From Nocardia sp. (lineage in GTDB: Bacteria; Actinomycetota; Actinomycetes; Mycobacteriales; Mycobacteriaceae): DNA of 45,192 nt. The DNA is taken from assembly GCF_025465275.1 (NCBI RefSeq), contig NZ_JAODNK010000061.1:1-45192 (forward strand), given 5' to 3'. Numbering within the stretch: the stretch's first letter is position 1; each line of letters begins with the position of its first letter. Below, in pieces: positions 1 to 7,686 of the stretch. Under the pieces are notes generated by a model, which worked only from the letters and a program-made list of their open reading frames with translations, had not been told where the DNA came from and ran no database searches. The translations under genes were made by a program, and so were the position numbers.

Positions 1-2
1 GC

Positions 3-1205
3 GTCGGCGACGACAACGCCCCGGCACCGGTCCTGCCCAGTGCGGCACAAGCCTTGGACGAAGGCGCGATCTCCCTCGACCACGTCCGGGTGATCCGGGC
101 CGTGATGAACCGCCTGCCCGACAACGCCAGCGCCGCAGACCGCGACTACGCCGAAGCACAAATGGCCCACCACGCCCGCACCCTGGACCCGACCCACCTG
201 CCCCGCATCGGGGAGATCGTCCTGAACACCTTGGATCCCGATGGCACCCTCACCGAACACGCCGACCGCCAACGCCAGCGCTCCGCCTCCGTCGGCCCGC
301 AACGCTACGACCTGATGTCCACCCTCACCGTCGAGCTGACCCCCGACGCGCGGTCGGCGTTCGACGCGGTCATGGCGAAACTCGCCCGCCCGGGCATGTG
401 CAACCCTGCTGACAAGGAAAGCCCGTGGGCCGACGACGGACAGCTGCCCCCGGACCTGCTCAAGGCCTGCGCCGCCCGCGACGAGCGCACCAAGGTACAA
501 CGCCAGCACGACGCGTTGCTGGCGGTGCTGCACCCGGACTTCAACCCCGCCAAACTCGGTTCGCATCGTGGGTTGCCGGTCGCGACGATCCTGACGATGA
601 GCATCGAGGACGTCGAACGCGCCGCAGGAGTAGCCACTTTGGCGACCGGGGGCAGTGTCCCGGTCCAGGACGCAGTCAAGTTGGCGGCCCGCCGGTCCAA
701 GACGTTCGTCCTGGTGAAGAACAAGAACGGCATGCCCCTGCACATCGGGGAAGCCCGGTTGGCGAACCCGGCACAACGATTGGCATTGACCGCCACCGAA
801 CGCGGGTGCACCCGCCCCGGCTGCACGGCCCCGGCGAGCATGTGCGCGGTGCATCACGTGACCGAGTTCAGCAAGGGCGGCCGCACCGACATCGAGAACC
901 TCACCCTGGCGTGCGATCACTGCCATGCCCTGGTCAAGGACGGCCCACGCGGCTGGACAACGATCAAACTGGGTCCGGAGTCAGACTTCCCGGGCCGTAC
1001 CGCGTGGATCGCTCCTGCCCATGTCGACCCGTCCGGGACTGCGCAGGTCAATCACCTGCATCACCCCGGTGAGATGCTGACCGCTGTCCCGCCGTCGGTG
1101 CGCGCCCGCACATTCTGTAATCCGGCTCGCCCGCAACCGGTTCGCCCGCAACCGGTTCGGGACCGGGCCGCCAACCGCACCACCACACCCCCGGCGCGAC
1201 AATAG
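3..1205 (+). CDS. DUF222 / HNH endonuclease domain protein (13E12 repeat family), 5' end outside window
   Basis: The frame is open to the window edge, so the N terminus is missing; TTG 54 is only an internal candidate. The visible part carries the end of a DUF222-like helical region and then an HNH motif: a CxxxxC pair (CTRPGC), an HH pair (CAVHHVTEF), the NLTLAC strand and a final CxxCH (CDHCH). This is the zinc-bound HNH nuclease layout of the actinobacterial 13E12 family, often multi-copy and linked to repeated DNA. The C-terminal tail is proline/arginine-rich and includes a duplicated RPQPV unit encoded by a tandem 15-nt repeat near 1128-1158. Nuclease activity is inferred from the motif; the cellular role is unknown in most members. 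Confidence 0.85.
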   Translation, partial: VGDDNAPAPVLPSAAQALDEGAISLDHVRVIRAVMNRLPDNASAADRDYAEAQMAHHARTLDPTHLPRIGEIVLNTLDPDGTLTEHADRQRQRSASVGPQRYDLMSTLTVELTPDARSAFDAVMAKLARPGMCNPADKESPWADDGQLPPDLLKACAARDERTKVQRQHDALLAVLHPDFNPAKLGSHRGLPVATILTMSIEDVERAAGVATLATGGSVPVQDAVKLAARRSKTFVLVKNKNGMPLHIGEARLANPAQRLALTATERGCTRPGCTAPASMCAVHHVTEFSKGGRTDIENLTLACDHCHALVKDGPRGWTTIKLGPESDFPGRTAWIAPAHVDPSGTAQVNHLHHPGEMLTAVPPSVRARTFCNPARPQPVRPQPVRDRAANRTTTPPARQ

Positions 1206-1226
1206 ATTTCCCGCCTTCGTGTCACC

Positions 1227-1284
1227 GGGGACTGCCCCGAGATCGGTTGACTCGCTGAGTCAACCGAACCGAGGGCAGTCCCGG
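1227..1284. repeat. Long imperfect inverted repeat (hairpin) downstream of the HNH gene
   Basis: Two arms of about 28 nt pair with five mismatches around a 3-nt loop. The inner 9 bp (GGTTGACTC/GAGTCAACC) and the outer GGGACTGCCC/GGGCAGTCCC blocks are perfect. It starts 22 nt after the HNH stop codon, so it may be a terminator, but it is much longer than the other terminators here and could be a palindromic repeat associated with 13E12 genes. I see nothing else recognisable in the 365-nt gap 1206-1570. Confidence 0.75.
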
Positions 1285-1570
1285 GTACCCGATTCATCCT
1301 CCACAGCTAGGAGTGAACCTGCGGTTCCAGCGGGGGCGACCGGCTGTGGTTCCGTTCTAGAGAACAGACAATGAATTCTGCTGCTGTGCGAGGGCGGGTA
1401 CCGGGCGTCGAGGTGGGCGGCTACTGGAGCCCGGTGACCTTATGATTTGGGCGTTCTACGCGCCTGAACTGGCGTTTCGTGGTTGGTGCGGAGTCTGTCG
1501 GTGTTGCGTGTCAGTATTTGCCCTCAGACGCGGGACGGAGGGTTCCGAGCACTGAAAGAGGGGTGGGGAC

Positions 1571-1969
1571 ATGGCAATTCGCTGTTTGCTCAAGAATGCG
1601 CATCGTACGGCGCTCATCGGCGCGGTTCAGTTGGCGATCGTGGTCGGGGCGTCTGCGGTCACGGCGCATGCGGACACGAGCCCGCTGACCACGTGGTGCA
1701 ACCTGAATTTGGGGCAGGGCAAGGCGGAGGTCCTGGCCGCGATGGGAACTCCCAACGGCAGCCAGGCGGATTCCGTCGCGCAGCTGTGGACGGAGATGTC
1801 TCCGAGCTCGACCAGCGCCGAGTGGGACACTTCCGGAGCTATCTTGCTGGCGGGATTCGACAACGGCAACACCGTGCACTTGATGGCCTACGACGCGAAG
1901 TACGGCGGAGCCAGCCCGATCGGCGCACCAGGTATCACCTGTGAACCGTTCCGCAATCAGAACTCCTAG
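1571..1969 (+). CDS. Small secreted protein, BamE/BLIP-like fold suspected
   Basis: A 132-residue exported protein. The N terminus has positive charge (R4, K8, R12), a hydrophobic stretch at about 13-31 and a likely signal peptidase I site after THA/AHA near residue 34. The mature part contains a GQGKAEVLAAMGTP segment resembling the first helix-turn of SmpA/BamE-like domains, then WDTSGAILLAGFDNGNTV, a typical beta-hairpin of that fold. Two Cys (in WCNL and ITCEP) may form a disulfide. A purine-rich GAGGGGTGGGG precedes the ATG. Function unknown; the fold guess is from local similarity only. Confidence 0.7.
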   Translation: MAIRCLLKNAHRTALIGAVQLAIVVGASAVTAHADTSPLTTWCNLNLGQGKAEVLAAMGTPNGSQADSVAQLWTEMSPSSTSAEWDTSGAILLAGFDNGNTVHLMAYDAKYGGASPIGAPGITCEPFRNQNS

Positions 1970-2124
1970 GGTGTGACTCCCCATCGTTCAGCGATTCAGT
2001 CGTGATAGCAATTGGGGTCCAACGGAATTGGCTCAGACGGGCAGTCGGCGCACTACTCCCGACTGACCGCCTTCCGAATCTCCGCTGCTACCGAGGCGGC
2101 GTCGCCGAGCGCCGACTACGGCGG

Positions 2125-2451
2125 TCAATGTCCTTGGCGGTCAATGTTGTTGGGGCGGCCTTGGGCGTTTCGGCGGCGCCACTCGGCGGCTAGCCATACG
2201 GCTCCGGATAGGTAGAGGACGGCTGCGATTATGGCGGCTGCGATTGCACGGCCGTCGAAACCGTTGGCCGCGGCGATCAGGGACAGGGCAGTCGCTATGA
2301 GGCCGAGGCCCAGCAAGGCGAGTCCGGGGAGGTTGTAGTTGTCTTCGACGCCCTCGTCGGCGTGGGTTCGCGGCATACGGAATCGGCGAGAGAGGTGCCG
2401 ACCCAGCGCCCGTCGGCGTTGATCTCGGGTTCTGTGCTGCTCGATGCTCAT
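2125..2451 (-). CDS. UsfY-like small membrane protein
   Basis: A 108-residue protein with an Arg-rich cytoplasmic N terminus and two close transmembrane segments at about 43-61 and 68-88, followed by a basic EWRRRN tail. The pattern (N[L/W]PGL start of helix 1, W-x-x-x-EWRRR after helix 2) resembles UsfY, a protein encoded beside usfX-sigF in mycobacteria. A GGAGG lies 7 nt before the ATG. It faces the STAS gene divergently. Biochemical function of UsfY is not known. I found no convincing SigF-type promoter upstream, only a two-mismatch candidate. Confidence 0.65.
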   Translation of the reverse strand: MSIEQHRTRDQRRRALGRHLSRRFRMPRTHADEGVEDNYNLPGLALLGLGLIATALSLIAAANGFDGRAIAAAIIAAVLYLSGAVWLAAEWRRRNAQGRPNNIDRQGH

Positions 2452-2649
2452 AACAAGGCCTCCGTTCGTGACGACTACTGCGGCATACCTTCGGAGAGCT
2501 ACCTCGTCTGCAGGTGTCGAAGCAGCACGCCATCACGGAAGCGAGGAAATCAGGGCGAGGCATCGCAATTCGACAGCGCGGCCGCCGAGCGCAACACGCC
2601 GGGCGGCGGGCAGCGGTGATTCGCCGATAACCGTGTCGGCAACGACATG

Positions 2650-2674
2650 GGTTGTATAACTTTACTGGCGGTAG
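2650..2674 (+). promoter_or_regulatory. Weak SigF-like promoter candidate before the first STAS gene
   Basis: GGTT, 15 nt, CGGTAG. Spacing agrees with the other SigF-type promoters of this window, but both boxes deviate by one base. It is the only candidate in the 342-nt gap 2452-2793 between the UsfY-like and STAS genes; otherwise that gap shows nothing I can name. Confidence 0.25.
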
Positions 2675-2793
2675 GTTCTCGCGGGTAGGCTTACCGGTCG
2701 GCAGAACAGTCGGCTCGCGCAGCGCCAAGGTGTCGGAGGTGGCGAAGTGACGATTCGCGTGGACGGATCGATCGGGCAGCGGGAGAACAGTCG

Positions 2794-3141
2794 GTGAGCA
2801 GCGAGAACCGCGAATTGAGCGTGCGGACCACCTCGATCGATTCGGCAGTGGTGCTATCGGTGTCGGGCGAGGTCGATATGGTCTCGGCGCCCAAGCTTTC
2901 CGCCGCGGTGGCCGAATCGCTGGCCACCGTTTCGCAATTGCTGATCCTGGACCTGTCCGAGGTGGGATTCTTCGGCTCGGCAGGACTGAGCGTGCTGGTC
3001 GAAGCCCTGGAATCGGTGGGAGGCCGGGAGCTACGCGTGGTCGGATCGGTGCCGGTGCGGCGTCCTATCGAACTCACGGGGCTCGACGAACTGCTCGAGG
3101 TGTACGACACCCTCGATGCGGCCCTGGCCGGCAAGTCGTAG
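2794..3141 (+). CDS. STAS-domain anti-anti-sigma factor (RsbV-like), copy 1
   Basis: A 115-residue single STAS domain. In partner switching, such proteins bind the anti-sigma kinase when unphosphorylated and so free the sigma factor. The expected phosphosite region reads LSEVGFFGSAGLSVL, making Ser62 the likely phosphoacceptor. GEVDM (25-29) and the hydrophobic strands match RsbV/SpoIIAA. GTG start with GGGAG 9 nt upstream. Its closest paralogue is the gene at 16954; the two share almost the whole core (VSAPKLS, FFGSAGLSVLVEALE, ELTGLDELL). It converges on the MEDS/HATPase gene at 3170. Partner specificity cannot be read from sequence. Confidence 0.9.
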   Translation: MSSENRELSVRTTSIDSAVVLSVSGEVDMVSAPKLSAAVAESLATVSQLLILDLSEVGFFGSAGLSVLVEALESVGGRELRVVGSVPVRRPIELTGLDELLEVYDTLDAALAGKS

Positions 3142-3169
3142 CTCGGGTAAACACCCGCCCCGCAAGCAC

Positions 3170-4111
3170 TCACAGCGCGAAATGCATCTGCAGCGTGTTG
3201 CCCAGCGGTGTCGTGTGCAGGCGAACCAGATCGCTCAACTGGTTGATCAGCAGTAGTCCGCGCCCGCCGATTCGGTTCGGCGGCACGGGGATACGGCCCG
3301 CGAGCGGGTCGGCAATGCACCCGTTGTCCTGCACTCGGCACACAACCTGGGTCTCCTCGACCCACAGCGTGAGAGCGCCGGAGCCGCCGCCGTGCACCAC
3401 GGAGTTGGTAGTCGCCTCCGCCACAACAAGTTCGAGATCGATCGCGCGGTCGGCTGTGATACCGGCGCTCCGCGCGAACCCGGCGGCTGTATGCCGCGTA
3501 TTCGCGAGCGAGGCTTCGTCGAACGCGATCACGGTGCTGTCCGGCGGCGCGGCAGGCAGGATTTCATTGTAGGAAGCCAGGATACGACCGGGGTCGTACG
3601 AAGCGCTGGCACCCTCACCATGGCTGTCGACAACGACGGGGTGGGTACGAAGCGCGTCGTCGAGCACAACCTTGTCGAGCGCCGCCGTGTTGTACGGGCA
3701 CAGAATCGTCGCCTCCCGCCCGGTGAACGCGGCATTGATGAGCGCCTCGTGCTGCCCACATGCCGGATATTCCAGCTCCGATCGTCCCGCCCAGATCGGC
3801 TCACCGACGATCCGCACACTGCGCTGCGGATGCGCATCGGCGAAGGCCCGCTTCACCGAGGGGATGATCCGGCCCGGATTGCGGCCCGCCACAGCCATAT
3901 CCAGCAGCAGTACCGCTCCGGCATCGGCGCCGAGCGCGTCGCGCACCAGTGCCAAATTCGCTCCGGGTACCGCGACCGCTACCGGCTCGCCGTTCGCGAG
4001 TCCGGTGCGAATGAATTCCATTGTGCCCGCGAGATATTCATCACTGCCGCGATAGAAGAACGCGAGATGCAGGAACGGGTCCGAAGGTAGTTCGCCGATG
4101 TCAGTTGTCAT
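3170..4111 (-). CDS. MEDS sensor domain + HATPase_c anti-sigma regulatory protein, copy 1
   Basis: A 313-residue two-domain protein. Residues about 12-165 are a MEDS (DcmR-like) sensory domain, recognisable by the FFYRGSDEYL start, NPGRIIP and GEPIW; residues about 190-313 are a GHKL ATPase of RsbW/RsbT type with an N box (E232, N236, H240), a DNG motif (262-264) and GGRGL (282-286). Such fusions are annotated as RsbA-type anti-sigma regulators; MEDS is proposed to sense small molecules. Start ATG 4111 is preferred over TTG 4114 because GAGG and AAGGA lie just upstream. It follows the anti-sigma gene at 4148 by 36 nt on the same strand, so the two are probably one operon. The ATPase motifs are intact, unlike those of the three UsfX-like proteins nearby. 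Confidence 0.88.
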   Translation of the reverse strand: MTTDIGELPSDPFLHLAFFYRGSDEYLAGTMEFIRTGLANGEPVAVAVPGANLALVRDALGADAGAVLLLDMAVAGRNPGRIIPSVKRAFADAHPQRSVRIVGEPIWAGRSELEYPACGQHEALINAAFTGREATILCPYNTAALDKVVLDDALRTHPVVVDSHGEGASASYDPGRILASYNEILPAAPPDSTVIAFDEASLANTRHTAAGFARSAGITADRAIDLELVVAEATTNSVVHGGGSGALTLWVEETQVVCRVQDNGCIADPLAGRIPVPPNRIGGRGLLLINQLSDLVRLHTTPLGNTLQMHFAL

Positions 4112-4147
4112 CAAATCCTTACCTCGATAATGCGCTGCCGCGCAAGC

Positions 4148-4585
4148 TCAGCCCTGGCCGCCCTCGCTCGCACGGTTCAGCCACCGGAACTCGACCACGG
4201 TGGGATACCCGACGACCAATGCGGAATACGAGCCCTGGGTGGCGCTGAGTCCATCGGTGAGTGTGCGCACGATATGCCAGCTCAGGCTGCCGTCCTCCAG
4301 AACTGCCTCCGAGGAGGCGACAGCGGCGAGACGGACGCCCAATCCGTTGTGATCGTAAGTCAGGTCACAGTCGAGCACGGAGCCCGGAATCGCATCCTGG
4401 ATCAAGATGGTGGCCACTTCGTCGAGAGCGAGACGAATGTCATTGACCTCACCGATTCCGAAGTCGGCCATATGCAGGACGGTTTCAGCGAGCGCGCGCA
4501 GCATCATCAGCTGTTCCGGCAACGCGGGCACCTGCAGCCCGATCGTTGTCGGGCCCGAATATGGCTGTGCGGCGCCACCATCCAT
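4148..4585 (-). CDS. UsfX/RsbW-like anti-sigma factor, copy 1
   Basis: A 145-residue GHKL-fold protein of the UsfX type. It shows the helix LRALAETVLHMADF, the N-box helix RLALDEVATILIQDA and SLSWHIVRTL in place of the usual G2 box. The Asn expected four residues after the N-box Glu is Ile here; mycobacterial UsfX deviates at the same place as I recall it, so ATP binding may be altered. Such proteins hold a SigF-family sigma factor inactive. GGAGG lies 5 nt before the ATG. It is divergent from the sigma gene at 4773 and upstream of the MEDS/HATPase gene. Closest paralogue here is 13656-14081 (shared VGYPTVVEFRWL end). Confidence 0.88.
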   Translation of the reverse strand: MDGGAAQPYSGPTTIGLQVPALPEQLMMLRALAETVLHMADFGIGEVNDIRLALDEVATILIQDAIPGSVLDCDLTYDHNGLGVRLAAVASSEAVLEDGSLSWHIVRTLTDGLSATQGSYSALVVGYPTVVEFRWLNRASEGGQG

Positions 4586-4630
4586 GTCACCCTCCGTTGT
4601 TGCATATTACGCGATCCTCCGGCGCGGGCA

Positions 4631-4661
4631 GATTACCCTGCCCCCGATTCACCCTGCCCTC
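4631..4661. repeat. Two tandem imperfect 15-16 nt repeats between anti-sigma and sigma genes
   Basis: GATTACCCTGCCCCC is followed directly by GATTCACCCTGCCCTC. They lie in the shared upstream region of the divergent anti-sigma (4585) and sigma (4773) genes, so they could be a regulator site, but no known box is matched. Confidence 0.4.
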
Positions 4662-4707
4662 GATCGTGCGTTGGGGCCGGTGAATCCGGCCATAGAGATC
4701 AGGTCAC

Positions 4708-4732
4708 GTTTGAATAACGGATGATGGGGTAT
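4708..4732 (+). promoter_or_regulatory. SigF-type promoter for sigma gene 1
   Basis: GTTT at 4708-4711, 15 nt, GGGTAT at 4727-4732: an exact match to the SigF consensus of mycobacteria. The leader to the ATG at 4773 is about 33 nt. The sigma gene is probably controlled by its own product or a paralogue. Confidence 0.85.
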
Positions 4733-4772
4733 GAAGTACGAGTACGGATTCGATTGGGAGTGAGGAAACTTC

Positions 4773-5618
4773 ATGAGCACGGCGACGTTTCAGCCCGGAG
4801 AACCCCGCCAGACCCGCAACAACGGAGACACCTACGACAATATCGAGCCCCGGTTCGAGAAGCTGGCCGCACTTCCCGCGGCCGACCCGAATCGGGACTC
4901 CGTGCGGGACCACATCATCGAGCTGTGCCTGCCGCTGGCCGCACATATCGCACGCCGCTACGACGGGCGCGGCGAAGCGTACGACGATCTCCACCAAATC
5001 GCCTGTGTGGGGTTGGTGCAGGCCGTGGACCGCTTCGACGCCTCGCGGGGCAGCACGTTCCTGTCGTTCGCGATCCCCACGATCATGGGTGAGGTCCGCA
5101 GGCACTTCCGCGACCGCACCTGGGCGCTGCGGGTACCACGCCGCGCCAAGGAGCTGCAGCAGCAGCTCGGGCCGGTGACAGAGGTGCTGGCACACCGGCT
5201 GGGCCGCTTCCCCACCGCCCGCGAGATCGCGGCCGAACTCGGCGTCGATGTGATGGACGTCACCCAGGCCATGGTGGCGCGCAATGCCTACCAGGCCGGC
5301 TCCCTCGATGCCGCACGCACCGGCGGCGACGATTCCGCACTGCGTCCCATTGCCGAAACCCTCGGGACCGACGAGCCGTGCTACCAGCTGCTCGAGGAGT
5401 CGATGTCGGTGCGGCCGCTACTCGCCGCGCTGCCCCCGGCCGACCGTCAGCTGCTGGTGTGGCGATTCTTCGAGAATCAGACCCAATCGCAGATCGCCGA
5501 GCGGCTGGGGGTCTCGCAAATGCAAGTGTCGCGCAAGCTCACGCGGGTGCTGTCGCTATTGCGTGAGCAAGCACTCGACCAGGGAACCTCTGCGGCGGAA
5601 CGGATTCGGGTCGCCTGA
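4773..5618 (+). CDS. SigF/SigB-family RNA polymerase sigma factor, copy 1
   Basis: A 281-residue alternative sigma factor. Region 2 has DDLHQIACVGLVQAVDRFD and the hallmark FLSFAIPTIMGEVRRHFRD with the RVPRR basic turn; region 3 spans about 120-190; region 4 ends in a helix-turn-helix (QSQIAERLGVSQMQVSR, near 245-262). This is the SigB/SigF/SigG branch controlled by partner switching. A GTGAGGA Shine-Dalgarno precedes ATG 4773. Its own SigF-type promoter and the leader motif CGGATTCGAT...GGAGTGAGGAA are shared with the paralogue at 17402. The anti-sigma gene at 4148 is divergent. It converges on the response-regulator operon with a 23-nt gap and no evident hairpin. Confidence 0.93.
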   Translation: MSTATFQPGEPRQTRNNGDTYDNIEPRFEKLAALPAADPNRDSVRDHIIELCLPLAAHIARRYDGRGEAYDDLHQIACVGLVQAVDRFDASRGSTFLSFAIPTIMGEVRRHFRDRTWALRVPRRAKELQQQLGPVTEVLAHRLGRFPTAREIAAELGVDVMDVTQAMVARNAYQAGSLDAARTGGDDSALRPIAETLGTDEPCYQLLEESMSVRPLLAALPPADRQLLVWRFFENQTQSQIAERLGVSQMQVSRKLTRVLSLLREQALDQGTSAAERIRVA

Positions 5619-5641
5619 GCCTGGCCTGCACCTCGCCGGAA

Positions 5642-6079
5642 CTAGCTGGGCAGGCGGACGATCTGCACGAAGAAATCGTCGATATGCTTTATCGCAGAGA
5701 CGAATTGGTCAAGATCGACCGGTTTGGTGACATACGCGTTGGCGTGCAGTTTGTAGCTCCGCAGAATGTCTTCCTCGGCCGCCGACGTGGTGAGTACGAC
5801 CACCGGGATGAGCGACAGTTCCGGATCGGTCTTGATTCTGCTCAGCACCTCGTGGCCGTCGTACTTCGGCAAATTGAGGTCGAGCAGGATCAGATCCGGG
5901 CGCGGGGCCTGCACGTGATCGCCACGGCGGTACAGGAAGTCGAGCGCTTCCTCCCCGTCGCGGGCGACATGCACCGTATTGCCGATCTTATTGTGCTCGA
6001 ACGCTTCCAGGGTCATGAGCTCGTCTCCCGGATCATCCTCGACCAGCAGGATATCGATGGGTCGTCCGAGTTGCGTCAC
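5642..6079 (-). CDS. Single-domain response regulator (Rcp1-like)
   Basis: A 145-residue receiver domain with no output domain. The acidic pair E14-D15-D16, phosphoacceptor D67 (LILLDLNLP), the TTS signalling residue and Lys in VTKPVD are all present. The layout (insert before D67, DFLYRRG) is typical of Rcp1-type regulators that pair with phytochrome-like kinases. The GTG start overlaps the kinase stop codon by 4 nt (GTGA), so the two are translationally coupled. Its output must be by protein contact, plausibly with the REC-PP2C protein or the kinase of the same operon; that is inference. Confidence 0.9.
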   Translation of the reverse strand: MTQLGRPIDILLVEDDPGDELMTLEAFEHNKIGNTVHVARDGEEALDFLYRRGDHVQAPRPDLILLDLNLPKYDGHEVLSRIKTDPELSLIPVVVLTTSAAEEDILRSYKLHANAYVTKPVDLDQFVSAIKHIDDFFVQIVRLPS

Positions 6080-7686
6080 GCGGGGAGCTCCTTGTCGAGT
6101 GCTTCGGACCGCTGCTCGGCATCGAAGAGAGTGAAGACGATGCGGGTGCCGCCGGTGTACTCCTGATCGATCCAGATCTGGCCGCCGTGGAACTCCACAA
6201 TCTTCTTACACAGGGCCAATCCTATGCCGGTCCCGCTGTATTCGTCGCGACTGTGCAGCCGCTGGAAGATCACGAACACCTTGTCCGAGAACTCGGAGGC
6301 GATGCCGATACCGTTGTCGGCGATCGAGAACCGCCATCCGGGCACCTCGCCGGGCTCTGGTTCACATTCGATCTGCACGACCGGCGGGCGATCGGGATCC
6401 CGGAACTTGACCGCATTCGCGACGAGGTTCTGCCACAGCATGATCAATAGTGTGGGATCACCGACGATTTCGGGCAGCCGATCGGGCCGCCGGACCTCTA
6501 CGTCCGTGTCCTCCAGCGCCGAAGCCAGGTTGGCGATCGCCTTGTCCACCGTCTGATCGATCTCGACCCGGGTGATGTGGTCGCTGACCCGGCCGACCCG
6601 CGAGAAGGTGAGCAGATCGTTGATCAGCACCTGCATCCGTTTCGCGCCGTCCACCGCGAACTCGATGTATTGCGTTGCGCGCTCGTCGAGTTGATCGCCG
6701 TAGCGCTTCTCGAGCAGCTGACAGAACGAGGCCACCTTGCGCAGCGGCTCCTGCAGATCGTGCGAGGCGACGTAGGCGAACTGCTCCAGCTCGGCATTGG
6801 ATCGGCGCAACTCCATGGCCTGGGCATCCAGATCGGCGGCCTGCCCGGCCAGCAGGGTCTCCTTGATCCGCGAGGCGTCGAGCTCGGCGACAATCCGGCG
6901 GCGCATACCCTCCACCGCCTCCCCCACTGCCATCAGGTCGGCGGGTCCGCCGGCGGTGATGCGACGGCCGAAGTCACCGTTGGCGACGTCCAGGGATGCG
7001 TTCTCCAGCGCACTGAGCGGGCGAACGATCAAGCGCCGCACCAGAACTGTGAGCGCCACGGCCGTCAGCAGGAAGGCCGCGACCATGCCGGTCAGCGCGA
7101 CATCGCGCGCGGTGCGCTTTCGATCGAGGTCGGCCTTGTCCCGTACCACGGCACCGGCCAGATTCGTGTTCTGGGTGGCGAAATGCGTACGGAGATCATC
7201 GAACAACGCTTTGCCACGGGCCGTGGCGACAGGGTCGACCGGGTGGATCGCGCCCGGAGTGACGGTGGCCAGCAGTGGATCGGCGAAGTCGTGACGCCAG
7301 GCCTGCGCGGACTGCTCCACCGCATCGACATCTGCCAGCAGCTCCGGGTGATCGCGCAGCAGCTCCCGTAGCCGAGCCGCGGCGCGCGCCTCATCCTGGT
7401 TGCCCTGCGTGTACGGGTCGAGAAACTGCGGATCGGCGGTGAGCGTGTAACCGCGAACGCCGGTCTCCTCGTTGGCAAGCGCACCCTGCAGCCGATACGC
7501 CTCGGTGGCCGCGGGCTGGATCTGCCGGGAGAGCCGGTCCGAGACGGTGGCGGCATGCGCGGTGGCGACTGTCAAAAAGCCGGTGCCGACGAGCTCGACC
7601 AGAACCATGAGCGCGAGAACGAGGTGGAACCAGGCCTGCACCGTCATACGCCCGGCCCGGCTGATCTTGCGGTCGGGAAGGCTCAT
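6076..7686 (-). CDS. CHASE3-HAMP sensor histidine kinase
   Basis: A 536-residue membrane kinase: TM1 about 22-44, an extracytoplasmic CHASE3-type helical domain about 45-195 (NEETGVRGY is diagnostic), TM2 about 196-219, HAMP about 220-270, a short coiled coil, HisKA with H309 in SHDLQEPL, and HATPase_c with N box NLVANAVKF, DNGIGI and SGTGIGL. The dimerisation helices resemble phytochrome-type kinases, fitting the Rcp1-like partner. Start ATG 7686 is chosen because it overlaps the preceding gene's TGA by 4 nt (ATGA); a longer reading frame upstream lies inside that gene. Stimulus unknown. Confidence 0.92.
   Translation of the reverse strand: MSLPDRKISRAGRMTVQAWFHLVLALMVLVELVGTGFLTVATAHAATVSDRLSRQIQPAATEAYRLQGALANEETGVRGYTLTADPQFLDPYTQGNQDEARAAARLRELLRDHPELLADVDAVEQSAQAWRHDFADPLLATVTPGAIHPVDPVATARGKALFDDLRTHFATQNTNLAGAVVRDKADLDRKRTARDVALTGMVAAFLLTAVALTVLVRRLIVRPLSALENASLDVANGDFGRRITAGGPADLMAVGEAVEGMRRRIVAELDASRIKETLLAGQAADLDAQAMELRRSNAELEQFAYVASHDLQEPLRKVASFCQLLEKRYGDQLDERATQYIEFAVDGAKRMQVLINDLLTFSRVGRVSDHITRVEIDQTVDKAIANLASALEDTDVEVRRPDRLPEIVGDPTLLIMLWQNLVANAVKFRDPDRPPVVQIECEPEPGEVPGWRFSIADNGIGIASEFSDKVFVIFQRLHSRDEYSGTGIGLALCKKIVEFHGGQIWIDQEYTGGTRIVFTLFDAEQRSEALDKELPA

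Noticed and set aside
2487..2511. SigF-type promoter for the UsfY-like gene
   Set aside because: The best match in this area (roughly GCTT-N15-AGGTAG on the minus strand) has two mismatches.
2683..2688. GGGTAG as a SigF-type -10 before the STAS gene
   Set aside because: No GTTT/GATT-like box lies 14-17 nt upstream; the nearest CTTT would need a 19-nt spacer.
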